Part shown: one piece after another, positions 12,009 through 18,219 of the stretch
Layout of the letters: the number at the start of each line of letters is the position of its first letter
Numbering within the stretch: position 1 is the stretch's first letter
Assembly (NCBI GenBank): GCA_964437145.1
Contig: CAYTFW010000136.1
Location: forward strand, 1 to 18,219
Direction: 5' to 3'
Length of the DNA stretch: 18,219 nt
From: JAFAZJ01 sp964437145
Lineage (GTDB): Bacteria > Pseudomonadota > Alphaproteobacteria > Reyranellales > Reyranellaceae
Notes under the pieces: generated by a model
What the model was told of the DNA's origin: nothing
What the model saw: the letters and a program-made list of their open reading frames with translations, nothing else
Database searches by the model: none
Program-made: the position numbers and the translations under genes

Positions 12009-13268
12009 ATGCGTATCGAGATTCTGTGCACCGGCGACGAGATCCTCACCGGCAAGACCATCAACACCAACTACAGCCACATGGCGCGACGGCTGGGCGA
12101 GGTCGGGCTCGACGTGGTGTGGGGCACGACGGTGGGCGACGACCGCGAGGCGCTGCTCAAGGCGTTCCGCGAGGCCTCGACGCGCGCCGACGCGGTGATC
12201 GTCAATGGCGGGCTGGGGCCCACGGTCGACGATCTCTCGCAAGAGGTCGCCGCGCAGGCCGCCGGCGTCGAGCTTGTGCTCGACCCGGAATGGCTCAAGC
12301 GCATGGAGGCGTTCTACACGCGGCGCAATCGCGTGATGCCGCCCAACAACGTCAAGCAGGCGATGCTGCCGGCGGGCGCGGAGTTCATCGACAATCCGAT
12401 CGGCACGGCCTGCGGTTTCGCCGTCAACATCGGCAAGACGCGCTTCTTCTTCACCCCTGGTGTGCCGCGCGAGCTGAAGAAGATGCTCGACGAGCAGCTC
12501 ATCCCGCGCCTGCTGAAGATGAGCGGCGTGGAGAGCGTCACGCGGCTGAAGCGCTTCCACTCCTTCGGCATTGGCGAGTCGCGCGCCGACCAGATGCTGC
12601 AGGGTATCGAGGCGCTGGCCAACGGCGTCGAGGTCAAGCTCGGCTTCCAGGCGCATTACCCGCAGCTCGAGACCAAGCTCGCCGCCCGCGGCGCCAACGC
12701 CGAGGCATTGGCGCGCGCCCTGGCGCCGGTCGAGGCGGAGGTGCGCAAGCGTCTCGGCAATTTCATCATCGCCGAGGACGATCAGACGCTGGAGGGCGTC
12801 GTGCTCGAGGCGCTCCGCAAGCGCGGCGGTTCGCTGTCGGTGGCGGAGATGTTCACCGGCGGCGAGATCGCCGCGCGCGTCTCGCCGATCGAGGGCGCCG
12901 AGGCCATCTTCCGGCGCGGCGTGATCTCCCGTGATCTCGCCGAGCTGTCGCGCTCGATCGGCGCCAACGCCTCGGACATCTCCGCCGACAGCGCCGCGAC
13001 CCTGGCCACGGCGCTACGCCGCGGCAGCGGCGCCAGCCACGCGCTGGTGTCGCTGATCGAGCTCGACCAGGGCGCCGATCGCATCGAGTTCGGCGGCACG
13101 ATCTGCCTGGGCATCGCCGACGCGGACACGACGGTGTCGCGCACCGCGCGCCTGCAAGGCGGCCGCGAATGGCTGCGCGTCGGCGCCGCCGAACTGGCGC
13201 TCGATTGCCTGCGCCGGCACCTGCTGGGCCTGCCGGTCGACGAGCGTGTCGATTTCGAAAGGCGATAG
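12009..13268 (+). CDS. cinA: CinA-family protein with degenerate NMN-deamidase domain
   Basis: A 419-residue two-domain protein. Residues 1-170 form a MoaB/MogA-like (MoCF) domain with CTGDEILTGKTINTN (7-21), VGDD (42-45), NGGLGPTVDD (66-75) and FFFTPGVPRELKKM (146-159). In CinA proteins this domain acts as a pyrophosphatase on nucleotide cofactors. Residues about 255-410 align with the PncC domain that deamidates NMN. However, the usual AESCTGG is AEMFTGG (279-285), the YSNxxK lysine region reads VISRDLAEL, and the TGIAGPxGG motif is missing. I predict this half is inactive as a deamidase. The ATG at 12009 is chosen because GGGGAG lies five bases upstream. An ATG at 11991 lacks that support. 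Confidence 0.9.
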   Translation: MRIEILCTGDEILTGKTINTNYSHMARRLGEVGLDVVWGTTVGDDREALLKAFREASTRADAVIVNGGLGPTVDDLSQEVAAQAAGVELVLDPEWLKRMEAFYTRRNRVMPPNNVKQAMLPAGAEFIDNPIGTACGFAVNIGKTRFFFTPGVPRELKKMLDEQLIPRLLKMSGVESVTRLKRFHSFGIGESRADQMLQGIEALANGVEVKLGFQAHYPQLETKLAARGANAEALARALAPVEAEVRKRLGNFIIAEDDQTLEGVVLEALRKRGGSLSVAEMFTGGEIAARVSPIEGAEAIFRRGVISRDLAELSRSIGANASDISADSAATLATALRRGSGASHALVSLIELDQGADRIEFGGTICLGIADADTTVSRTARLQGGREWLRVGAAELALDCLRRHLLGLPVDERVDFERR

Positions 13269-13334
13269 CGCGGACGCCAACCCTCGTGATGTCGCCTGCC
13301 ATACCGGGCGCGGCGACGATGCGTCCGGCAGCGT

Positions 13335-14045
13335 TTAGATCTTCCAGGGATCAGGCCGCTGCGATCTGCGAACGAGGTCGTCGAAACGGGCTTTGGCACG
13401 CAATCTCTCGCGCTCCGGCGCCGACGCGCGGATTTGGCGTAACATCGGATGAAATACCTGTACGCGCCATTCGTCGAAGCTGTACATGCGATACTTTTGC
13501 CTGGGATTGTTCAGCATCAGCATCATCGATTTCATGACATAGAGCGCATAAAGCGAGCGCATACAGGCGGCGATGGAATCGGGCTTTTTCGGCGTTGGCT
13601 TGCTTTCGGCGGAGGCCGCGCGAGCGCCGGTTGCCGCATGGAACGCGAACATGCCCAATGCCAGGACGATAATAAGCCCCCGCCCCTGCGGCACCCAGCG
13701 CGCCGAGGCGCGCAAGCCGGCACCGGCGGCGGCCTGGGCGGCGCGCATAGTGATCATCCATTCCGCTTCGGTGATCGTGGCTTCGGTGAGCGCTATGGCC
13801 GCGTCCACCTCGACGGCGGTCAGAGTCAGCGCGGCCTCGGCGGCGACCAACTCCTCGGCGACCAGCGTTGCCGAAACCATCTCCGTCGTGATGAGAGTCC
13901 CTTCGGCGGCGGCCACTTCCAGCGCTGTCGGCATCGCGACGCCGGGAAAGTACTGAGCCCAGAAAGCCAGCGCTTCCTGTCTCATGCCGGCCGACAGCAG
14001 GCGCGACAGCCCGTTGCATATGAAATTGTAGGTTTCAGGATCCAT
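13335..14045 (-). CDS. Orphan single-pass membrane protein of unknown function
   Basis: A 236-residue protein that I do not recognise. Seen: an N-terminal globular stretch (residues 1-35, including NGLSRLLSAGMRQEALAFW); an Ala/Thr/Glu-rich helical region (about 41-110) low in basic residues; a basic patch; one hydrophobic segment GLIIVLALGMFAFHAATGA (123-141) that should span the membrane; and a basic C-terminal part rich in Met, Tyr and Arg (about 160-236). The gene has a clear GAGG five bases before the ATG at 14045 and a plausible promoter upstream. It stands alone between plus-strand genes, next to a strongly AT-rich stretch, which hints at a different origin from its neighbours. I give no functional call. 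Confidence 0.65.
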   Translation of the reverse strand: MDPETYNFICNGLSRLLSAGMRQEALAFWAQYFPGVAMPTALEVAAAEGTLITTEMVSATLVAEELVAAEAALTLTAVEVDAAIALTEATITEAEWMITMRAAQAAAGAGLRASARWVPQGRGLIIVLALGMFAFHAATGARAASAESKPTPKKPDSIAACMRSLYALYVMKSMMLMLNNPRQKYRMYSFDEWRVQVFHPMLRQIRASAPERERLRAKARFDDLVRRSQRPDPWKI

Positions 14046-14081
14046 TTTGCCCTCGCTTCAGTGATCCTGCGTGCAGTATGC

Positions 14082-14110
14082 AACATAAATTAAGTGAACA
14101 CTCATGTTAA
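14082..14110 (-). promoter_or_regulatory. Candidate sigma-70-type promoter for the orphan membrane protein
   Basis: On the minus strand TTAACA (14110-14105) is separated by exactly 17 bases from TATGTT (14087-14082). The matches are five of six and four of six, with ideal spacing and inside a 60-base stretch of only 28% G+C (14081-14140). It would start transcription about 30 bases before the ATG at 14045. The remainder of the 222-base gap before 14268 shows nothing else I can name. Confidence 0.45.
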
Positions 14111-14267
14111 TATTGAATAGAGTATGCTTTATTGGAATGGGGCGCGATCACTGGGCGCGTCTCGAAGACATGACATGTTCGCCGCGGCGATCGAGGCTCT
14201 TGGCTTAGCGGGGCACGTGAGATAAACGGCCGTTCATATCGAGCGGATTGCGGAAGGGTCGGGCAGG

Positions 14268-15860
14268 ATGTCGGGTGAGCGTTTCGATGCGGTCGTGATC
14301 GGCGCCGGCTTCGCCGGCATGTACATGCTGCACCGCCTGCGTCTGAAGGGATTCAGCGCGCGCGTCTACGAGACCGGCAAGGGCGTCGGCGGCACGTGGT
14401 ACTGGAACCGCTATCCCGGCGCGCGCTGCGACGTCGAGAGCATGCAGTATTCCTACCAGTTCGACGACGCCCTGCAGCAGGAGTGGGACTGGACCGAGCG
14501 CTACGCCACGCAGCCCGAGATCCTGCGCTACGCCAACCACGTCGCCGACCGCTACGATTTGCGGAAGGACATACGCTTCGAGACCAAGGTCACGAAGGCG
14601 ACCTTCGATGAGTCGTCGAACACCTGGACCGTGGAGACCGACCGGGGCGAGCGCGTGGTCGCGACCTTCGTGATCACGGCGATGGGCTGCCTGTCCTCGG
14701 TCAATACGCCGAAGATCGAGGGGCTGGCCGACTTCAAGGGCCCGACCTATCACACCGGCAACTGGCCGCATGAGGGCGTCGACTTCACCGGCCGCACGGT
14801 GGGCATCATCGGCACCGGCTCCTCGGCGATCCAGTCGATCCCGGTCATCGCCGAGCAGGCCAAGCGGCTGACGGTGTTTCAGCGCACCGCCAACTACACC
14901 GTGCCGGCGAACAATCAGCCGCTCTCGGACGAGTACAAGCGGGCCATCAAGGCCGACTACAAGGGCCTGCGCGCGCGGGCGCGCAAGATGCCGCCCAACA
15001 TCGACCTGAAGTTCAACCCGGCCTCGGCCATCGAGTCGACCGAGGAGGAGCGGCGCAAGTCCTACGAGGAGCGCTGGGCTTATGGCGGCATCCCGTTCAT
15101 GGGCGCGTTCGGCGATCTGATGCTCAACGAGAAATCAAACCAGACCGCCCAGGACTTCGTGCGCGGCAAGATTCGCGAGACGGTGAAGGATCCGCAGGTC
15201 GCCGAGCTGCTGTCGCCGAAGAACATCATCGGCTGCAAGCGGCTGTGCGTCGACACCGGCTACTGGGCGACCTTCAACAAGCCGCATGTCTCGCTGGTCG
15301 ATGTCAGCGCCGATCCGATCGAGCGCATCACGCCGACGGGCTTGCGCCACAAGGGCAAGGATTACGTCTTCGACGACCTCGTGCTGGCCACCGGCTTCGA
15401 CGCCATGACCGGCGCGCTGCTGCGCGTCGACATCAGAGGGCGCGGCGGCTTGAAGCTGAAGGATCGCTGGAACGAGGGGCCCAAGACCTATCTTGGCCTG
15501 ACCATCGCCGGCTTCCCCAACCTGTTCACGATCACCGGCCCGGGCTCGCCTTCGGTGCTGACCAACATGCTGCCCTCGATCGAGCAGCACGTCGAATGGA
15601 TCGCCGATTGCCTCGAGGCCGTGCGCTCACGCGGCGCCAAGGTGATCGAGGCGACCGAGGAAGCGCAGGAAGGCTGGGTGGCGCATGTCGGCAACGTCGC
15701 CGGCCTGACGCTGCGCTCGACCTGCAGCTCCTGGTATGTCGGCGCCAACATCCCCGGCAAGCCGCGCGTGTTCATGCCCTATATCGGCGGCTTCCCCGCC
15801 TATCTCGAACGCTGCGAAGCGGTCGTGAAGAACGGCTACGAAGGCTTCGACGTCGCGTAG
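14268..15860 (+). CDS. Type I Baeyer-Villiger monooxygenase (phenylacetone/cyclohexanone monooxygenase type)
   Basis: A 530-residue FAD- and NADPH-dependent enzyme that inserts oxygen next to a ketone to give an ester or lactone. Seen: the FAD motif GAGFAG (12-17); GGTWYWNRYPGARCDVES (41-58), very like phenylacetone monooxygenase; the Baeyer-Villiger fingerprint FxGxxxHxxxWP as FKGPTYHTGNWP (156-167); the NADPH motif GTGSSA (182-187); and GCKRLCVDTGYW (323-334), where Arg325 matches the arginine that stabilises the flavin peroxide. Length is typical. The start ATG at 14268 is preceded by GAAGGG and GGGCAGG. It is transcribed alone, with a perfect palindrome 17 bases after the stop. Substrate range cannot be assigned, but cyclic or aromatic ketones are typical for this branch. 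Confidence 0.95.
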   Translation: MSGERFDAVVIGAGFAGMYMLHRLRLKGFSARVYETGKGVGGTWYWNRYPGARCDVESMQYSYQFDDALQQEWDWTERYATQPEILRYANHVADRYDLRKDIRFETKVTKATFDESSNTWTVETDRGERVVATFVITAMGCLSSVNTPKIEGLADFKGPTYHTGNWPHEGVDFTGRTVGIIGTGSSAIQSIPVIAEQAKRLTVFQRTANYTVPANNQPLSDEYKRAIKADYKGLRARARKMPPNIDLKFNPASAIESTEEERRKSYEERWAYGGIPFMGAFGDLMLNEKSNQTAQDFVRGKIRETVKDPQVAELLSPKNIIGCKRLCVDTGYWATFNKPHVSLVDVSADPIERITPTGLRHKGKDYVFDDLVLATGFDAMTGALLRVDIRGRGGLKLKDRWNEGPKTYLGLTIAGFPNLFTITGPGSPSVLTNMLPSIEQHVEWIADCLEAVRSRGAKVIEATEEAQEGWVAHVGNVAGLTLRSTCSSWYVGANIPGKPRVFMPYIGGFPAYLERCEAVVKNGYEGFDVA

Positions 15861-15877
15861 CGCCATGGTTGTCGACC

Positions 15878-15942
15878 GTCTTCGGGCCGCGTCGCTCCAG
15901 CGGCGCTCATGATGCGTCGCTGGAGCGACGCGGCCCGAAGAC
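15878..15942. repeat. Perfect 25-bp inverted repeat after the monooxygenase gene
   Basis: The arms 15878-15902 and 15918-15942 are exact reverse complements (GTCTTCGGGCCGCGTCGCTC...) around a 15-base loop. It starts 17 bases after the monooxygenase stop and could serve as a terminator, though no T-run follows. It shares a CTCCAG/CTGGAG core and its overall design with the element at 11921-11985, but the arms differ in sequence. Confidence 0.9.
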
Positions 15943-15980
15943 CTTGAACACCGCAGCCTGGTCGGACCGCGCCGCCGCGA

Positions 15981-16029
15981 GGTAACGCGGCGGTAACGAA
16001 CATCACGATGGTTTGACCGCCTGCGTTAC
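15981..16029. promoter_or_regulatory. Candidate operator: GTAACG repeats upstream of the molybdenum hydroxylase genes
   Basis: GGTAACG occurs at 15981-15987 and again at 15992-15998, eleven bases apart and so on the same face of the helix. The inverted form CGTTAC occurs at 16024-16029. These lie 115-160 bases before the [2Fe-2S] subunit start. Such spacing suits a regulator site, but no regulator gene is in the window. I saw no convincing promoter hexamers in the remaining bases to 16142. Confidence 0.3.
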
Positions 16030-16142
16030 GCGGCCTTTCCCGAGCGGCGTGAAATGCCCTAGGCTCCGCTTCAGGGAAGCCGACGGCTGTCCGAGTGTTG
16101 ATGGGGACAAGGCCGCCTCGCAACAGCAAGGGAGAAGCTCGC

Positions 16143-16595
16143 ATGCCCGCCCTCACGGTCAACGGTAAAGTCCATCAGGTGAATGTCGATCCGCGCACGC
16201 CGCTCCTGTGGGTGCTGCGCGACACGATCGGGCTCACCGGTACCAAGTACGGTTGCGGTGTCGCCCAGTGCGGCGCCTGCACGGTGCACATCGATGGCGT
16301 GGCGACGCGCTCCTGCCAGGTGCCGCTGAGCCAGGTCACCGGCAACAAGAAGATCGTCACGGTCGAGGGCCTCGCCACCAACGGCGTGCTGAACAAGGTG
16401 CAGCGCGCCTGGTTGGCGCAGGACGTGCCGCAGTGCGGCTATTGCCAGAGCGGCATGATCATGGCCGCGGTGGCGTTGCTCAAGGACAAGCCCAAGCCGA
16501 CCGACGCCGACATCGACGCGGCGATGACCAACATCTGCCGCTGCGGCACCTATCAGCAGGTGCGCGCCGCGATCCATGAAGCGGCCAAGGCGTGA
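16143..16595 (+). CDS. [2Fe-2S] subunit of isoquinoline 1-oxidoreductase/aldehyde dehydrogenase-type molybdenum hydroxylase
   Basis: A 150-residue small subunit of the xanthine oxidase family, passing electrons from the molybdenum site to the acceptor. All eight cluster cysteines are present: Cys38, Cys43, Cys46 and Cys58 of the plant-ferredoxin-type N-terminal cluster (YGCGVAQCGACTVHIDG), and Cys98, Cys101, Cys132 and Cys134 of the C-terminal helical cluster (QCGYCQSGMIM and NICRCGTYQQVR). The length and RCGTYQQVR ending are typical of IorA-like subunits. The ATG at 16143 has GGGAG eight bases upstream. A longer frame from 16095 would add an unlikely N-terminus. It is followed after 11 bases by the molybdopterin subunit gene, forming a two-gene operon. 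Confidence 0.94.
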   Translation: MPALTVNGKVHQVNVDPRTPLLWVLRDTIGLTGTKYGCGVAQCGACTVHIDGVATRSCQVPLSQVTGNKKIVTVEGLATNGVLNKVQRAWLAQDVPQCGYCQSGMIMAAVALLKDKPKPTDADIDAAMTNICRCGTYQQVRAAIHEAAKA

Positions 16596-16606
16596 GGGAG
16601 GTCGAC

Positions 16607-18219
16607 ATGACGACGAAAACCAAGTCCCTCACCAGTTCCCTCAAGCGCCGCAACGTGATGGCCGGCGCTGCCGCGGTCGGCGGTGGCTTCACCTTCGGCT
16701 TCAACGTGCCGTTCTTCGGCGCCCATGCCCAAGCGGCGGCGCCCGAGCTCAACGCCTGGGTCGTGATCCGGCCCGACGACAAGGTCGTGATCCGCATCGC
16801 GCGCTCCGAGATGGGCCAGGGCACGGAGACCGGACTGGCGCAGCTCGTCGCCGAGGAGCTGGAGTGCGACTGGTCCAAGGTCACCACGGAGTACCCGACG
16901 CCGACGCAGAACCTCGCGCGGCAACGCATCTGGCGCAATTTCTCGACCGGCGGCAGCCGCGGCGTGCGCGAGTCGAACGAGTACGTGCGCCAGGGTGGTG
17001 CTGCGGCGCGCGACATGCTGGTGCGCGCGGCGGCGGCCGAATGGAAGGTCAAGCCCGAGGAGTGTTCCGTCGACAAGGGCGTGATCACCCACAAGGCGAC
17101 CAACCGCAAGCTGAGCTACGGCAAGGTCGCCGCGGCGGCGGCCAAGCTCGACCCGCCGAAGGAGGTCAAGCTCAAGGATCCCAAGGACTGGAAGATCGCC
17201 GGCAAGCCGCTGAAGCGGCTCGACACGCTGGACAAGCTGACCGGCAAGCAGATCTACGGCATCGATCTGCGCCTGCCCGGCATGCTGACGGCGACGATCA
17301 AGGACGCGCCGGTGTTCGGCGCCAAGGTCGTGAGCTTCGACGCCGACAAGGTCAAGTCCATGCCCGGCGTGAAGGGCGTGGTGAAGGTCGGCGACACGGC
17401 GGTCGCGGTGATCGCCGAGACCTATTGGACCGCGCGCAACGCGCTCGCCGCGCTGCCCGTGGTCTGGGAGGAGACGGCGAACTCGAAGGTCTCGAGCGCC
17501 ACCATCGCGGCGACGCTCAAGGAAGGCCTCGACGCGGCCGAAGCCTTTGTCGGCAACAAGGCGGGCGACGCCAAGGCGGCGATATCAGGCGCGGCCAAGA
17601 AGGTCGAGGCGGTCTACTACTACCCCTACCAGCACCACGTCACCATGGAGCCGATGAACGCCACGGCGCTCTTCACCCCGGACAAGTGCGAGGTGTGGTG
17701 CCCGACGCAGAACGGCGAGGCGGCGTTGGCGGCGGCGGCGGACGCCTCGGGTCTGCCGGCGGCGAAGTGCGAGATCTACAAGATGCTGCTGGGCGGCGGC
17801 TTCGGCCGGCGCGGTCGCACGGACTATGTGCGCCAGGCCGTGCTGATCGCCAAGCAGATGCCCGGCGTGCCGATCAAGCTGATCTGGTCGCGCGAAGAGG
17901 ACATGACGCACTGCCAGTACCATCCGGTGACCATGTGCAAGCTGGTCGGCGGCCTGGACGACAAGGGCAACCTGGTCGGCCTGCATGTGCGCATCTCCGG
18001 CCAGTCGATCCTGAGCTCGGTGCTGCCGCAGAACCTGGTCAACGGCATGGATCCGGTGCAGTTCCAGGGCTTCGCCGCATCAGGCGTCGAGGCGGCCTAC
18101 GGCTACAACGTGCCGAACCTGCTGGTCGACCACGCGATGCGCAATCCGCACGTGCCACCGGGCTTCTGGCGCGGCGTGAACACCAACCAGAACGCGGTCT
18201 ACATGGAATGCTTCATGGA
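16607..18219 (+). CDS. Molybdopterin-binding large subunit, isoquinoline 1-oxidoreductase beta-type (partial, runs off window)
   Basis: The first 537 codons of a large subunit that usually exceeds 700 residues. The frame is open to the window edge. Seen: a twin-arginine export signal with SLKRRNVMAG (Arg14, Arg15) and a hydrophobic stretch ending near AHAQAA (about residue 43), so the enzyme pair should act in the periplasm; RSEMGQGTETGLAQLVAEEL; the glycine-rich cofactor motif LLGGGFGRRGRTDYVRQ (394-410); and FWRGVNTNQNAVYMECFMD just before the edge, the segment where this family contacts the cofactor. The catalytic Glu would lie beyond the window. The ATG at 16607 has GGGAGG five bases upstream. 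The likely reaction is hydroxylation of an N-heterocycle or oxidation of an aldehyde, with electrons often passed to a cytochrome c. Confidence 0.93.
   Translation, partial: MTTKTKSLTSSLKRRNVMAGAAAVGGGFTFGFNVPFFGAHAQAAAPELNAWVVIRPDDKVVIRIARSEMGQGTETGLAQLVAEELECDWSKVTTEYPTPTQNLARQRIWRNFSTGGSRGVRESNEYVRQGGAAARDMLVRAAAAEWKVKPEECSVDKGVITHKATNRKLSYGKVAAAAAKLDPPKEVKLKDPKDWKIAGKPLKRLDTLDKLTGKQIYGIDLRLPGMLTATIKDAPVFGAKVVSFDADKVKSMPGVKGVVKVGDTAVAVIAETYWTARNALAALPVVWEETANSKVSSATIAATLKEGLDAAEAFVGNKAGDAKAAISGAAKKVEAVYYYPYQHHVTMEPMNATALFTPDKCEVWCPTQNGEAALAAAADASGLPAAKCEIYKMLLGGGFGRRGRTDYVRQAVLIAKQMPGVPIKLIWSREEDMTHCQYHPVTMCKLVGGLDDKGNLVGLHVRISGQSILSSVLPQNLVNGMDPVQFQGFAASGVEAAYGYNVPNLLVDHAMRNPHVPPGFWRGVNTNQNAVYMECFM

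Noticed and set aside
16013..16060. TTGACC near 16014 as a -35 box for the molybdenum hydroxylase operon
   Set aside because: No acceptable -10 hexamer lies 16-18 bases downstream. TAGGCT near 16060 has only a poor partner.

Overview
This is a GC-rich window, roughly two-thirds G+C by eye. Codon use, gene content and a textbook GTTC-N7-GTTC LexA box suggest a metabolically versatile alphaproteobacterium (Rhodospirillales- or Rhizobiales-like). No rRNA, tRNA, CRISPR array or transposase was seen.

Layout. (1) 57-2285, minus strand: DNA polymerase IV (dinB) behind an SOS box, followed 18 bp later by a periplasmic tripartite-tricarboxylate-type solute receptor. (2) 2364-4380, minus: the two subunits of a 3-oxoacid/3-oxoadipate-type CoA-transferase and a small lipoprotein of unknown function. 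(3) 4491-5554, plus: a 75-codon gene translationally coupled to a tetrapyrrole-methylase-fold enzyme. I read this pair as a split borosin RiPP system: a precursor with a borosin-binding domain plus a trans-acting peptide-backbone N-methyltransferase. It is the most interesting item here. An MFS transporter follows on the same strand after a 124-bp palindrome. (4) 6841-11831, minus: two GMC-family flavoprotein dehydrogenases, an NHL beta-propeller protein and a small cupin, probably a catabolic or oxidative cluster whose substrate cannot be read from sequence. (5) 12009-13268, plus: a CinA-type protein whose C-terminal NMN-deamidase-like domain has lost its hallmark residues. (6) 13335-14045, minus: an orphan single-pass membrane protein preceded by a very AT-rich stretch. 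(7) 14268-15860, plus: a type I Baeyer-Villiger monooxygenase of the phenylacetone/cyclohexanone monooxygenase type. (8) 16143 to the window edge, plus: a [2Fe-2S] subunit and a Tat-exported molybdopterin subunit of an isoquinoline 1-oxidoreductase/aldehyde dehydrogenase-type enzyme. The large subunit is cut by the window end.

The intergenic spaces hold at least five sorts of palindromic repeat, several with perfect arms of 24-25 bp. One pair of related copies brackets the second GMC gene. Another repeat appears to supply the ribosome-binding site of the MFS gene.

The genes form several independent transcription units rather than one pathway. The shared theme is oxidation and uptake of organic substrates. 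The SOS polymerase and the borosin pair are separate islands within it.
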